Origin: Pseudomonas saxonica
GTDB taxonomy: Bacteria > Pseudomonadota > Gammaproteobacteria > Pseudomonadales > Pseudomonadaceae
Direction of reading: 5' to 3'
Length of the DNA: 64,000 nucleotides
NCBI RefSeq assembly: GCF_007858365.1
Contig: NZ_VFIO01000009.1
Location: 62,001 to 126,000, forward strand
Part shown: one piece after another, positions 51,427 to 61,104 of the stretch
How positions within the stretch are numbered: the first letter of the stretch is position 1
Layout: each line of letters opens with the position of its first letter
Made by a program: the position numbers and the translations under genes
The notes under the pieces: model-generated
The model's input: the letters and a program-made list of their open reading frames with translations, nothing else
The model's database searches: none
What the model was told of the DNA's origin: nothing

Positions 51427-53343
51427 ATGGGCAAAATTATCGGTATTGACCTCGGGACCACTAACTCGTGTGTTTCGGTTCTGGAAAACGGTAAAGCAAA
51501 AGTTATCGAAAACGCAGAAGGCGCGCGTACTACGCCGTCGATCGTTGCGTATGCCAATGATGGCGAAATTCTGGTTGGCCAATCGGCCAAGCGTCAGGCA
51601 GTGACCAATCCGCATAACACCCTGTACGCGGTGAAGCGTTTGATCGGTCGTCGTTTTGACGAAGAAGTTGTACAGAAAGACATTCAGATGGTGCCTTACA
51701 AAATCGTCAAGGCTGACAATGGCGACGCATGGGTTGAAGTGAACGGCCAGAAAATGGCTCCGCCACAAATCTCGGCTGAAATTCTGAAGAAAATGAAGAA
51801 AACCGCCGAAGATTACCTCGGCGAGGCAGTGACTGAAGCGGTTATTACCGTTCCGGCCTACTTCAACGACAGCCAGCGTCAGGCGACTAAAGACGCCGGC
51901 CGTATCGCGGGTCTGGACGTAAAACGCATCATCAACGAACCAACCGCTGCTGCTCTGGCTTACGGTATGGACAAGGCGAAAGGCGACCACACTGTCATCG
52001 TTTATGACTTGGGTGGCGGTACTTTCGACGTGTCGGTCATTGAAATTGCCGAAGTGGATGGCGAGCATCAGTTTGAAGTGCTGGCAACCAACGGTGACAC
52101 GTTCCTGGGTGGTGAAGACTTCGATATCCGTCTGATCGACTACCTGGTTGACGAGTTCAAGAAAGAAAGCGGCATGAACCTTAAAGGTGATCCGCTGGCC
52201 ATGCAGCGTCTGAAAGAAGCTGCTGAAAAAGCCAAAATCGAACTGTCTTCGAGCCAGTCGACTGACGTGAATCTGCCTTACATCACTGCAGATGCCACTG
52301 GTCCTAAGCACTTGAACGTGAAAATTTCGCGCGCCAAGCTGGAATCGCTGGTTGAAGACCTGGTTCAGCGCACCATCGAACCTTGCCGTATCGCGTTGAA
52401 AGACGCCGGTATCGATGTGTCGAAAATCAACGACGTGATTCTGGTCGGTGGTCAGACTCGTATGCCACTGGTTCAAAAACTGGTGACTGAGTTCTTCGGT
52501 AAAGAAGCACGTAAAGACGTGAACCCGGACGAAGCTGTTGCAATGGGTGCTGCTATCCAGGGCGCGGTATTGGCCGGTGATGTTAAAGACGTTCTGCTGC
52601 TGGACGTGAGCCCGCTGACTCTGGGTATCGAAACCATGGGCGGTGTCATGACTGCTCTGATCGAGAAAAACACCACGATTCCTACCAAGAAATCGCAAGT
52701 GTTCTCGACCGCTGACGACAACCAGGGCGCTGTGACCATTCACGTGCTGCAAGGTGAACGTAAGCAAGCGGCTCAGAACAAGTCGTTGGGCAAGTTCGAC
52801 CTGGCTGACATTCCACCAGCTCCACGTGGCGTGCCTCAGATCGAAGTAACCTTTGACATCGACGCCAACGGTATCTTGAACGTGAGCGCGAAAGACAAGG
52901 CGACCGGCAAATCTCAGTCGATCGTGATCAAGGCCAACTCCGGTCTGTCCGAGGAAGAAATTGCTCAGATGGTTCGCGACGCCGAGATCAACGCTGAGGA
53001 AGACCGCAAGTTCGAAGAACTGGCAGCTGCCCGTAACCAGGGTGACGCACTGGTTCACTCGACTCGCAAAATGGTCGCCGATGCTGGTGACAAGGTGACT
53101 GAGGAAGAGAAAGCTGCAATCGAAGCTGCAGTGGTTGCTCTTGAAGCTGCTGTAAAAGGCGACGACAAAGCGGCTATCGAAGCCAAGGTTGAAGAGCTGT
53201 CCAAAGTGTCTGCTCCAGTTGCTCAGAAGATGTACGCCGAGCAAGCAAACCCTGCAGACGCAGCGGCCAAGCCAGCTGATTCGGCTGAAAAAGCTGACGA
53301 CGTTGTCGATGCTGAGTTTGAAGAAGTAAAAGACAACAAGTAA
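51427..53343 (+). CDS. dnaK: Chaperone protein DnaK (Hsp70)
   Basis: A 638-residue Hsp70. The ATPase domain starts GIDLGTTNSCVSVLENGKAK, with phosphate motifs DLGGGTFDVS and GGQTRMPLVQ. The interdomain linker is DVLLLDVSPLTLG, followed by the substrate-binding domain and an acidic C-terminus (DDVVDAEFEEVKDNK) ending in the EEV(K)D-like tail. It works with GrpE and DnaJ. ATG 51427 follows GGGAGAG. It has its own heat-shock promoter. Confidence 0.99.
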   Translation: MGKIIGIDLGTTNSCVSVLENGKAKVIENAEGARTTPSIVAYANDGEILVGQSAKRQAVTNPHNTLYAVKRLIGRRFDEEVVQKDIQMVPYKIVKADNGDAWVEVNGQKMAPPQISAEILKKMKKTAEDYLGEAVTEAVITVPAYFNDSQRQATKDAGRIAGLDVKRIINEPTAAALAYGMDKAKGDHTVIVYDLGGGTFDVSVIEIAEVDGEHQFEVLATNGDTFLGGEDFDIRLIDYLVDEFKKESGMNLKGDPLAMQRLKEAAEKAKIELSSSQSTDVNLPYITADATGPKHLNVKISRAKLESLVEDLVQRTIEPCRIALKDAGIDVSKINDVILVGGQTRMPLVQKLVTEFFGKEARKDVNPDEAVAMGAAIQGAVLAGDVKDVLLLDVSPLTLGIETMGGVMTALIEKNTTIPTKKSQVFSTADDNQGAVTIHVLQGERKQAAQNKSLGKFDLADIPPAPRGVPQIEVTFDIDANGILNVSAKDKATGKSQSIVIKANSGLSEEEIAQMVRDAEINAEEDRKFEELAAARNQGDALVHSTRKMVADAGDKVTEEEKAAIEAAVVALEAAVKGDDKAAIEAKVEELSKVSAPVAQKMYAEQANPADAAAKPADSAEKADDVVDAEFEEVKDNK

Positions 53344-53663
53344 TTAGCTTGTTTGTCGCCCGGTTGACCGCGCGCTTGCGGTGACTGGTAGGATGTCGCC
53401 GCGCGGGAGCTTGCTCCCGCGTTGGCGTGTCTGGAGTAGAGGAATTTTTACAGCATGCGACAAGGTCGGATGCTGGCGGTTGGGCTTGGAGGTTTTTATG
53501 TTCCGCCCGCACGAAACCGCTCCTGTCAGCCAATGCATTGGCTGTTAATCAGAAACCAATATCGTTGAAAAAGACGTGAGTCGAGTCTGGTCTCTATCGG
53601 ATTTGGCGGGTTTGGTGAGGCTCGGGAGGGTTTTGCCGAACGTCCTTGAGAGTGCAAAGAATT
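53344..53663. other. dnaK-dnaJ spacer with one REP-type hairpin
   Basis: In these 320 bases I see no gene. CGCGGGAGC-TT-GCTCCCGCG (53402-53421) is a perfect 9-bp hairpin of a kind scattered in Pseudomonas genomes. It may lower readthrough from dnaK to dnaJ or protect the dnaK mRNA. I found no clear sigma-32 promoter for dnaJ. Confidence 0.6.
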
Positions 53664-54788
53664 ATGGCAAAGCGCGATTATTACGAAATTTTGGGTGTCG
53701 AGCGTACTTCCACTGAGGTGGAGTTGAAGAAGGCATACCGACGTCTGGCAATGAAGCATCACCCGGACCGTAATCCGGATGACAAGGCTTCAGAAGAGCT
53801 GTTCAAAGAAGCGAACGAAGCTTACGAAGTCCTGTCGGACTCCAGCAAACGTGCTGCCTATGATCAATACGGGCATGCCGGTGTCGACCCGCAAATGGGT
53901 GGCGGCGGTGCTGGGTTTGGTGGGCAAAACTTCTCCGACATCTTTGGTGATGTCTTCAGTGATTTCTTTGGCGGTGGTCGTGGCGGCTCCCGGGGCGGCG
54001 CTCAGCGTGGTAGCGATTTGCGCTATACGCTTGAGCTGGATCTGGAAGAGGCTGTACGCGGTACCACGGTCAATATTCGAGTTCCTACGCTGGTTAATTG
54101 CAAGCCGTGTGACGGTTCTGGCGCCAAGAAGGGTTCTTCGCCTGTTACCTGTACGACCTGTGGCGGTATTGGCCAGGTGCGTATGCAGCAGGGTTTCTTT
54201 GCGGTTCAGCAAACGTGTCCGCGCTGCCATGGTCAGGGCAAGATCATTTCTGATCCGTGCGACAGCTGCCGTGGTGAAGGTCGCGTAGAAGAGTACAAAA
54301 CCCTTTCGGTGAAAGTGCCTGCGGGTGTTGATACCGGCGATCGCATTCGTCTGTCGGGTGAAGGCGAGGCTGGCGTACAGGGTGGGCCTGCGGGCGATCT
54401 GTACGTGGTTATCGAGGTGCGTGAGCACGCGATTTTCCAGCGCGACGGCAAGCATCTGTTCTGTGAAGTGCCTATCAATTTTGCTGATGCGGCGCTGGGT
54501 GCAGAGCTTGAAGTCCCGACGCTTGACGGTCGAGTCAAGTTGAAAGTGCCTGAGGGCACTCAGAGCGGTAAACAGTTCCGTATTCGCGGCAAGGGCGTTG
54601 CCCCTGTGCGGGGTGGTGGTGCTGGTGATCTGATGTGTCGTGTGGTTGTTGAAACACCGGTGAAGTTGAGCCGACGTCAGCGTGAGCTGATGGAAGAGTT
54701 TCGCTCCACGCTGGAAGGTGACAGCAGTCACTCGCCTAACGCAACAGGCTGGTTCGAAGGCGTGAAGCGCTTCTTCGGCGACTTATAA
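53664..54788 (+). CDS. dnaJ: Chaperone protein DnaJ (Hsp40)
   Basis: A 374-residue type I Hsp40: J domain at 1-70 with the HPD motif (MKHHPDRNPDD), a glycine/phenylalanine-rich linker (GGGGAGFGGQNFSDIFGD), four zinc-binding CxxCxGxG repeats (CKPCDGSG, CTTCGGIG, CPRCHGQG, CDSCRGEG) and the C-terminal substrate-binding domains. It stimulates the DnaK ATPase and delivers clients. ATG 53664 (MAKRDYYEILG) is the conserved start. dapB begins 10 bases after the stop. Confidence 0.98.
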   Translation: MAKRDYYEILGVERTSTEVELKKAYRRLAMKHHPDRNPDDKASEELFKEANEAYEVLSDSSKRAAYDQYGHAGVDPQMGGGGAGFGGQNFSDIFGDVFSDFFGGGRGGSRGGAQRGSDLRYTLELDLEEAVRGTTVNIRVPTLVNCKPCDGSGAKKGSSPVTCTTCGGIGQVRMQQGFFAVQQTCPRCHGQGKIISDPCDSCRGEGRVEEYKTLSVKVPAGVDTGDRIRLSGEGEAGVQGGPAGDLYVVIEVREHAIFQRDGKHLFCEVPINFADAALGAELEVPTLDGRVKLKVPEGTQSGKQFRIRGKGVAPVRGGGAGDLMCRVVVETPVKLSRRQRELMEEFRSTLEGDSSHSPNATGWFEGVKRFFGDL

Positions 54789-54798
54789 GGGGCGGGAC

Positions 54799-55605
54799 AT
54801 GCGACGTATAGCTGTTATGGGTGCTGCCGGGCGCATGGGTAAAACCCTGATTGATGCGGTGCAGCAGCGTTCGCCGCTGTGCGGCCTGACCGCTGCGATT
54901 GTTCGTCCGGGCAGCTCGTTGATCGGTGCAGATGCCGGTGAATTGGTATCCCTGGGTCGTCTTGGTGTTGCGCTGTCGGCTAATTTGCAGGCGGTTGCGG
55001 ATGACTTCGATGTATTGATCGACTTCACGCTTCCTGACGTTATGCTGAAAAACCTTGAGATTTGCCGTCAGTCTGGCAAGGCCATGGTGATTGGTACGAC
55101 AGGGTTGAGTCCGGTGCAAAAGCAATTGCTCGCCGAGGCGGGCAAAGACATTCCGATCGTTTTTGCTGCGAACTTCAGCGTAGGCGTAAATTTGTCGCTT
55201 AAGTTGCTGGATATGGCTGCTCGAGTGATGGGGGAGGATGCGGACATCGAAATCATCGAAGCGCACCACCGTCATAAAATCGATGCGCCTTCCGGCACTG
55301 CCCTGCGCATGGGTGAGGTAATTGCCGATGCGTTGGGGCGTGACCTGCAAAAGGTTGCGGTCTATGGTCGAGAAGGGCATACCGGCGCACGTGAGCGCGA
55401 GACAATCGGTTTTGCGACGGTTCGCGGTGGCGATGTAGTTGGGGATCACACGGTGTTGTTCGCCACTGAAGGTGAGCGCCTTGAGATTACCCACAAAGCG
55501 TCCAGCCGCATGACGTTCGCCAAGGGTGCGGTTCGCGCTGCGCTATGGCTGGAGGGCAGCGAGCCGGGCCTGTATGACATGCAGGATGTGCTCGAGCTGC
55601 GTTGA
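54799..55605 (+). CDS. dapB: 4-hydroxy-tetrahydrodipicolinate reductase DapB
   Basis: A 268-residue enzyme of the lysine/meso-diaminopimelate pathway. The NAD(P)H-binding glycine motif is GAAGRMGK near the N-terminus. VIGTTGLSPVQ and the catalytic EAHHRHKIDAPSGTAL segment (His-His with Lys) are diagnostic. It follows dnaJ closely and probably shares its transcript. A strong terminator follows. Confidence 0.97.
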   Translation: MRRIAVMGAAGRMGKTLIDAVQQRSPLCGLTAAIVRPGSSLIGADAGELVSLGRLGVALSANLQAVADDFDVLIDFTLPDVMLKNLEICRQSGKAMVIGTTGLSPVQKQLLAEAGKDIPIVFAANFSVGVNLSLKLLDMAARVMGEDADIEIIEAHHRHKIDAPSGTALRMGEVIADALGRDLQKVAVYGREGHTGARERETIGFATVRGGDVVGDHTVLFATEGERLEITHKASSRMTFAKGAVRAALWLEGSEPGLYDMQDVLELR

Positions 55606-55621
55606 AATACCTCTGTAATAT

Positions 55622-55653
55622 CGGGCTATTGCGCAATCAATAGCCCGTTTTTT
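55622..55653 (+). terminator. Rho-independent terminator after dapB
   Basis: CGGGCTATTG and CAATAGCCCG form a 10-bp stem with a 6-base loop, followed by six T. Confidence 0.92.
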
Positions 55654-55782
55654 AACCGCTAAGCGATGTGCTGTCGCATTCCTCAGTCTTTTCGGCTCTT
55701 TAGCGGTAGACCAAAAAAGCCTTTTTCTGTAAGCTACAGCTTTAGTGTGTCCACTAAAAGCGCGCAGAATTATTCAGTGAAG

Positions 55783-55820
55783 AAGCGGGGTGACGTGTCC
55801 ATACGTCACTCCGCTTTTTT
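55783..55820 (+). terminator. Terminator-like hairpin in the carA leader (possible attenuator)
   Basis: AAGCGGGGTGACGT pairs with ACGTCACTCCGCTT over 14 bp with one G-U pair and a 6-base loop, and the stem runs into six T (55815-55820). It lies 45 bases before the carA start and 130 bases after the dapB terminator, so it is not needed to end dapB transcription. Attenuation of carAB is one reading; the carA promoter lying after it is the other. Confidence 0.7.
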
Positions 55821-55865
55821 ACAACCTGCGATCGCCCTTTCAGGCTTTATTTACGGGAGGTCTTC

Positions 55866-57002
55866 TTGACTAAGCAAGCCATACTCGCCCTCGCTGATGG
55901 CAGCATTTTTCGCGGCGAAGCCATTGGTGCCGACGGTCAAACCGTTGGTGAGGTGGTGTTTAACACCGCAATGACTGGCTACCAGGAGATCCTGACGGAT
56001 CCTTCCTACGCTCAGCAAATCGTGACCCTGACTTACCCGCATGTCGGCAATACCGGTACTACGCCGGAAGATGCCGAGTCTGATCGTGTTTGGTCCGCAG
56101 GTTTGGTGATCCGTGATCTGCCACTGGTTGCCAGCAACTGGCGTAACACAATGTCGTTGTCTGACTACCTGAAAGCCAACAATGTTGTGGCTATCGCCGG
56201 TATCGACACCCGTCGCCTGACACGCATTCTGCGTGAGAAAGGCGCACAAAACGGCTGCATCATGGCTGGCGACAACATTTCTGACGAAGCGGCCATTGCC
56301 GCTGCACGTGGTTTCCCTGGCCTCAAAGGCATGGACCTGGCGAAAGTCGTCACGACCGATAAAGCCTACGAGTGGCGTTCCAGCGTCTGGAACCTGGCGA
56401 CCGACAGTCATCCGACTATCGAAGCCAGCGAGTTGCCTTACCACGTTGTGGCTTACGACTACGGCGTAAAGTGGAACATCCTGCGCATGCTGGTTGAGCG
56501 CGGCTGCCGCGTGACCGTGGTTCCGGCTCAGACGCCTGCCAGTGATGTACTGGCGCTGAATCCTGATGGCGTGTTCCTGTCCAACGGCCCGGGTGATCCT
56601 GAGCCTTGCGACTACGCAATCAAGGCGATTCAGGAAGTGCTGACTACCGAGATACCGGTGTTCGGTATTTGCTTGGGCCATCAGCTGCTGGCACTGGCTT
56701 CGGGCGCCAAGACTGTAAAAATGGGTCATGGCCACCATGGTGCTAACCACCCGGTTCAGGATCTGGACACCGGTGTTGTGATGATCACCAGCCAGAACCA
56801 CGGTTTTGCGGTGGATGAAGCCACTTTGCCAGCCAATGTGCGTGCGATTCACAAGTCGCTGTTCGACGGCACCCTGCAGGGTATCGAACTGACCGACAAG
56901 AGCGCTTTCAGCTTCCAGGGTCACCCTGAAGCCAGCCCGGGCCCGAACGACGTAGCACCGCTGTTCGATCGCTTCATCAATGAGATGGCCAAGCGCCGCT
57001 GA
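55866..57002 (+). CDS. carA: Carbamoyl-phosphate synthase small subunit CarA
   Basis: A 378-residue glutaminase subunit that supplies ammonia to CarB for carbamoyl phosphate, the precursor of arginine and pyrimidines. The N-terminal CPSase domain (LALADGSIFRGEAIGADGQT, NTAMTGYQEILTDPSYA) is followed by a class I glutamine amidotransferase domain with the nucleophile in VFGICLGHQ and the GHHGANHPV and HPEASPGP stretches. The start is TTG at 55866 behind GGGAGG; a TTG start for carA is also known in P. aeruginosa. carB starts 112 bases after the stop. Confidence 0.97.
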   Translation: MTKQAILALADGSIFRGEAIGADGQTVGEVVFNTAMTGYQEILTDPSYAQQIVTLTYPHVGNTGTTPEDAESDRVWSAGLVIRDLPLVASNWRNTMSLSDYLKANNVVAIAGIDTRRLTRILREKGAQNGCIMAGDNISDEAAIAAARGFPGLKGMDLAKVVTTDKAYEWRSSVWNLATDSHPTIEASELPYHVVAYDYGVKWNILRMLVERGCRVTVVPAQTPASDVLALNPDGVFLSNGPGDPEPCDYAIKAIQEVLTTEIPVFGICLGHQLLALASGAKTVKMGHGHHGANHPVQDLDTGVVMITSQNHGFAVDEATLPANVRAIHKSLFDGTLQGIELTDKSAFSFQGHPEASPGPNDVAPLFDRFINEMAKRR

Positions 57003-57114
57003 TCAATGCTGCGTTGCAGTTCGATGGTGGCCCCGAGCTTCGGTGGCCCCTCGGGCGCTTCAGTATCTTGATTGACAGCTTGCCGACTGACCTGCGGATT
57101 TGAGTGACAAACCC

Positions 57115-60100
57115 ATGCCAAAACGTACAGACATTAAAAGCATCTTGATTCTCGGCGCTGGCCCGATCGTTATCGGCCAGGCCTGCGAATTCGACTACTC
57201 CGGCGCCCAGGCCTGCAAGGCTCTGCGTGAGGAGGGTTACCGCGTCATTCTGGTTAACTCCAACCCGGCCACCATCATGACCGACCCGGACATGGCCGAC
57301 GCAACTTACATCGAGCCGATCAAGTGGCAGACCGTTGCCAAGATCATCGAAAAAGAGCGCCCAGACGCACTGTTGCCAACCATGGGTGGCCAGACTGCTC
57401 TGAACTGCGCACTGGATCTGGAGCGTGAAGGCGTTCTGGAGAAGTTTGGCGTAGAGATGATCGGTGCCAATGCCGACACCATCGACAAGGCTGAGGACCG
57501 TTCGCGTTTCGACAAAGCCATGAAGTCCATCGGCCTTGATTGCCCGCGTTCGGGTATCGCGCACAGCATGGAAGAGGCCAATGCGGTTCTCGAAAAGCTG
57601 GGCTTTCCATGCATCATTCGTCCTTCCTTCACCATGGGCGGCACCGGTGGCGGTATTGCTTACAACCGTGAAGAGTTCGAAGAGATTTGTTCCCGCGGTC
57701 TGGATTTGTCGCCCACCAAAGAGCTGTTGATCGACGAATCGCTGATTGGTTGGAAAGAGTACGAGATGGAGGTTGTCCGCGATAAGAAGGACAACTGCAT
57801 CATCGTCTGCTCGATTGAAAACTTTGATCCGATGGGCGTGCATACAGGTGACTCGATCACCGTTGCGCCAGCGCAAACCCTGACGGACAAGGAATACCAG
57901 ATCATGCGGAACGCCTCTTTGGCGGTGCTGCGTGAAATTGGCGTTGAAACGGGCGGTTCAAACGTTCAGTTCGGCATTTGCCCGAACACAGGCCGTATGG
58001 TCGTGATCGAGATGAACCCGCGTGTATCGCGTTCTTCGGCGCTGGCTTCCAAGGCCACCGGTTTCCCGATTGCGCGCATCGCTGCCAAGCTGGCCATCGG
58101 TTACACCCTGGATGAGTTGCAAAACGAAATCACCGGCGGTGCGATGCCGGCCTCGTTCGAGCCGTCCATCGACTACGTTGTGACCAAGCTGCCACGTTTT
58201 GCTTTCGAGAAGTTCCCGAAAGCTGACGCGCGCCTGACGACTCAGATGAAGTCGGTGGGTGAAGTGATGGCTATCGGCCGGACCTTCCAGGAATCTCTGC
58301 AAAAAGCCCTTCGCGGTCTGGAAGTGGGCGTTAGCGGTCTGGATCCAAAGCTCGACCTGAGCAATCCGGAAAGCATGGCCGTGCTCAAGCGTGAGCTGAC
58401 TGTTCCGGGCGCCGAGCGTATCTGGTACGTGGCTGATGCATTCCGCGCAGGCATGACTGTCGAAGACATCTTTGGCATGAACATGATTGATCCTTGGTTC
58501 TTGGTACAGATCGAAGATCTGATCAAGGATGAAGAAAAGATCAAGACGATGGCGCTGTCCTCGATTGATCGTGATGCGATGTATCGCCTTAAGCGCAAAG
58601 GCTTCTCGGATGCACGTCTGGCTGTACTGCTGGGTGTGACCGAGAAAAACCTGCGTCGCCATCGTCACAAGCTGGAAGTGTTCCCGGTTTACAAGCGTGT
58701 TGACACCTGCGCGGCCGAGTTCGCTACTGATACGGCTTACATGTACTCCACCTATGAGGAAGAGTGCGAATCCAACCCTTCGGATCGTGACAAGATCATG
58801 ATTCTGGGTGGTGGCCCGAACCGTATCGGTCAAGGTATCGAGTTCGACTACTGCTGCGTTCACGCCGCTCTGGCGCTGCGTGCCGATGGTTACGAGACCA
58901 TCATGGTCAACTGCAACCCGGAAACCGTTTCCACCGACTACGACACTTCGGATCGTCTGTACTTTGAGTCGGTCACGTTGGAAGACGTGCTGGAAATCGT
59001 TCGTGTCGAGAAGCCAAAAGGCGTGATCGTTCAGTACGGCGGCCAAACCCCGCTGAAACTGGCTCGTGCTCTTGAAGAAGCTGGCGTGCCGATCATCGGT
59101 ACCAGCCCGGATGCTATCGACCGTGCAGAAGACCGCGAGCGTTTCCAGCAGATGGTTGAGCGCCTGAACCTGCGTCAGCCGCCAAACGCGACAGTGCGCA
59201 GCGAAGACGAAGCCATTCGCGCAGCCTCCAAAATCGGTTATCCGCTGGTGGTGCGTCCTTCCTACGTGTTGGGCGGTCGTGCGATGGAAATCGTTTACGA
59301 AGAAGAAGAGCTCAAGCGTTATCTGCGTGATGCGGTGAAAGTGTCCAATGACAGCCCGGTGCTGCTGGATCACTTCCTCAACTGCGCAATCGAAATGGAC
59401 GTTGATGCGGTATGCGACGGCACGGATGTAGTCATCGGCGCGATCATGCAGCATATCGAACAGGCAGGTGTTCACTCCGGTGACTCCGCGTGCTCACTGC
59501 CGCCTTACTCTTTGCCGCTGCACATCCAGAATGAGATGCGCGAACAGGTCAAGAAAATGGCTCTGGAATTGGGCGTTGTCGGCCTGATGAACGTGCAGCT
59601 TGCCCTGCAAGGCGAAGACATCTACGTCATTGAAGTGAACCCGCGTGCCTCGCGTACCGTTCCTTTCGTATCCAAGTGCATCGGCGTTTCTCTGGCAATG
59701 ATCGCAGCACGCGTCATGGCTGGTAAAACCCTGAAGGAAATTGGTTTCACCAAAGAAATCATTCCTAACTTCTACAGTGTGAAAGAGGCGGTCTTCCCGT
59801 TCGCCAAATTCCCGGGTGTTGACCCGATTCTCGGCCCAGAGATGAAGTCCACCGGTGAAGTGATGGGCGTGGGCGATACCTTTGGTGAAGCATTTGCCAA
59901 GGCTCAAATGGGCGCTAGCGAAGTGCTGCCAACTGGCGGAACTGCGTTCATCAGCGTGCGTGACGACGACAAGCCTTTGGTGGCGGGTGTTGCCCGTGAC
60001 CTGATCAATCTGGGCTTCGAAATCGTTTCGACGGTAGGCACTGCCAAGTTTATCGAGGCTGCCGGTCTTAAAGTCCGCCGCGTGAACAAGGTGACCGAAG

Positions 60101-60336
60101 GTCGTCCACACGTTGTCGACATGATCAAGAATGACGAAGTTAGCTTGATCATCAATACAACTGAGGGTCGTCAGTCGATTGCTGACTCTTACTCCATTCG
60201 CCGCAACGCGCTGCAGCACAAGATTTACTGCACAACGACCATTGCTGCTGGCGAAGCGATCTGTGAAGCGCTTAAATTCGGTCCTGAAAAAACCGTACGC
60301 AGCTTGCAGGATCTACACGCAGGATTGAAGGCATGA
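57115..60336 (+). CDS. carB: Carbamoyl-phosphate synthase large subunit CarB
   Basis: A 1073-residue synthase with two homologous ATP-grasp halves: GAGPIVIGQACEFDYSG opens the first and GGGPNRIGQGIEFDYCC the second. An oligomerisation region lies between, and a C-terminal MGS-like allosteric domain responds to UMP and ornithine (about 935-1073). It makes carbamoyl phosphate from bicarbonate, ammonia channelled from CarA, and two ATP. ATG 57115 gives the conserved start MPKRTDIKSILILG; an in-frame TTG five codons earlier is less likely. greA overlaps the stop by four bases. Confidence 0.98.
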   Translation: MPKRTDIKSILILGAGPIVIGQACEFDYSGAQACKALREEGYRVILVNSNPATIMTDPDMADATYIEPIKWQTVAKIIEKERPDALLPTMGGQTALNCALDLEREGVLEKFGVEMIGANADTIDKAEDRSRFDKAMKSIGLDCPRSGIAHSMEEANAVLEKLGFPCIIRPSFTMGGTGGGIAYNREEFEEICSRGLDLSPTKELLIDESLIGWKEYEMEVVRDKKDNCIIVCSIENFDPMGVHTGDSITVAPAQTLTDKEYQIMRNASLAVLREIGVETGGSNVQFGICPNTGRMVVIEMNPRVSRSSALASKATGFPIARIAAKLAIGYTLDELQNEITGGAMPASFEPSIDYVVTKLPRFAFEKFPKADARLTTQMKSVGEVMAIGRTFQESLQKALRGLEVGVSGLDPKLDLSNPESMAVLKRELTVPGAERIWYVADAFRAGMTVEDIFGMNMIDPWFLVQIEDLIKDEEKIKTMALSSIDRDAMYRLKRKGFSDARLAVLLGVTEKNLRRHRHKLEVFPVYKRVDTCAAEFATDTAYMYSTYEEECESNPSDRDKIMILGGGPNRIGQGIEFDYCCVHAALALRADGYETIMVNCNPETVSTDYDTSDRLYFESVTLEDVLEIVRVEKPKGVIVQYGGQTPLKLARALEEAGVPIIGTSPDAIDRAEDRERFQQMVERLNLRQPPNATVRSEDEAIRAASKIGYPLVVRPSYVLGGRAMEIVYEEEELKRYLRDAVKVSNDSPVLLDHFLNCAIEMDVDAVCDGTDVVIGAIMQHIEQAGVHSGDSACSLPPYSLPLHIQNEMREQVKKMALELGVVGLMNVQLALQGEDIYVIEVNPRASRTVPFVSKCIGVSLAMIAARVMAGKTLKEIGFTKEIIPNFYSVKEAVFPFAKFPGVDPILGPEMKSTGEVMGVGDTFGEAFAKAQMGASEVLPTGGTAFISVRDDDKPLVAGVARDLINLGFEIVSTVGTAKFIEAAGLKVRRVNKVTEGRPHVVDMIKNDEVSLIINTTEGRQSIADSYSIRRNALQHKIYCTTTIAAGEAICEALKFGPEKTVRSLQDLHAGLKA

Positions 60337-60809
60337 TCAAATACCCAATGACAGTCCAGGGCGCCAAAGCCCTGGAAGAAGAGCACGCTCATCTGACCAA
60401 GGTTGTTCGACCGAAGCTGAGCCAGGACATCGGTACGGCCCGTGAATTGGGCGACCTGAAAGAAAACGCTGAATACCATGCTGCTCGTGAGCAGCAGGGT
60501 ATGGTTGAGGCGCGTATTCGTGATATCGAGGGCCGCATGCAAAACGCGGTCATCATTGATGTCACGACTATTCCTCATACTGGCAAAGTGATTTTCGGTA
60601 CTACGGTAGAAATTGCTAACGTTGAAACTGACGAAAGCGTGACGTACCAGATCGTGGGTGAGGATGAGGCCGACTTCAAACTTGGCAAAATCTCCGTGGG
60701 TTCGCCTCTTGCGCGCGCCTTGATTGCCAAGGAAGAAGGCGATGTAGTCGCGGTGAAAACACCGAGTGGTGTTATTGAGTACGAGATTGTCGAAGTGCGT
60801 CACATCTGA
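60333..60809 (+). CDS. greA: Transcript cleavage factor GreA
   Basis: A 158-residue elongation factor. An N-terminal coiled-coil hairpin (about 1-75) carries the acidic tip pair in LKENAEYHAAREQQG, and the C-terminal FKBP-like domain has GEDEADFKLGKISVGSPLARAL. It rescues backtracked RNA polymerase by promoting RNA cleavage. Its ATG overlaps the carB stop (ATGA), so it is translationally coupled to carB. Confidence 0.97.
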   Translation: MIKYPMTVQGAKALEEEHAHLTKVVRPKLSQDIGTARELGDLKENAEYHAAREQQGMVEARIRDIEGRMQNAVIIDVTTIPHTGKVIFGTTVEIANVETDESVTYQIVGEDEADFKLGKISVGSPLARALIAKEEGDVVAVKTPSGVIEYEIVEVRHI

Positions 60810-60815
60810 GTAAAG

Positions 60816-60836
60816 GCGCCCGCTTCGTGCGGGCGC
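60816..60836 (+). terminator. Hairpin after greA
   Basis: GCGCCCGC and GCGGGCGC form an 8-bp stem around TTCGT, 6 bases after the greA stop; no T-run. The rest of the greA-yhbY gap (to 61104) holds a second hairpin AGGGTGCGC-CAT-GCGCACCCT at 61069-61089, which serves yhbY. I do not call a gene between them. Confidence 0.6.
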
Positions 60837-61104
60837 ACTGCTTTGGCGGCTGACCCGGTTGTCTCGGGTTGGCGGTCTTTATATGCATCACACAGAATTG
60901 TTGGGCGCTGCTGGTCAAGACAGGCTGGCAGTGATGTTGGGCGAAATGTCAGGTCGTGTGTCTGAGTGTGTCGTGCAGCGAGTAGAGAGGGGATGTAGCG
61001 CAGGATGCTATGGCTGCCTGATGCGTTGCGCGGGCAGAGATCATGGTAGGTCTGAAGGCAAGAGTGTCAGGGTGCGCCATGCGCACCCTTGACCCTTGTC
61101 GGCA

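Noticed and set aside
51412..53244. 610-codon open frame antisense to dnaK
   Set aside because: It is the mirror of a highly expressed gene with strong codon bias; the composition (His, Phe, Gln rich) is unlike a protein and dnaK is certain.
55690..55710. ArgR-type half-site TGTCGC upstream of carA
   Set aside because: The half-site is present near 55672 but the conserved AA eight bases later is missing.
57958..60219. Long antisense open frames across carB (505 and 241 codons)
   Set aside because: Same effect of codon bias; no ribosome sites, no recognisable domains.
60859..61092. 77-codon Cys/Arg-rich frame between greA and yhbY
   Set aside because: No ribosome site, ends inside the yhbY terminator hairpin, and the composition is unlike a protein.
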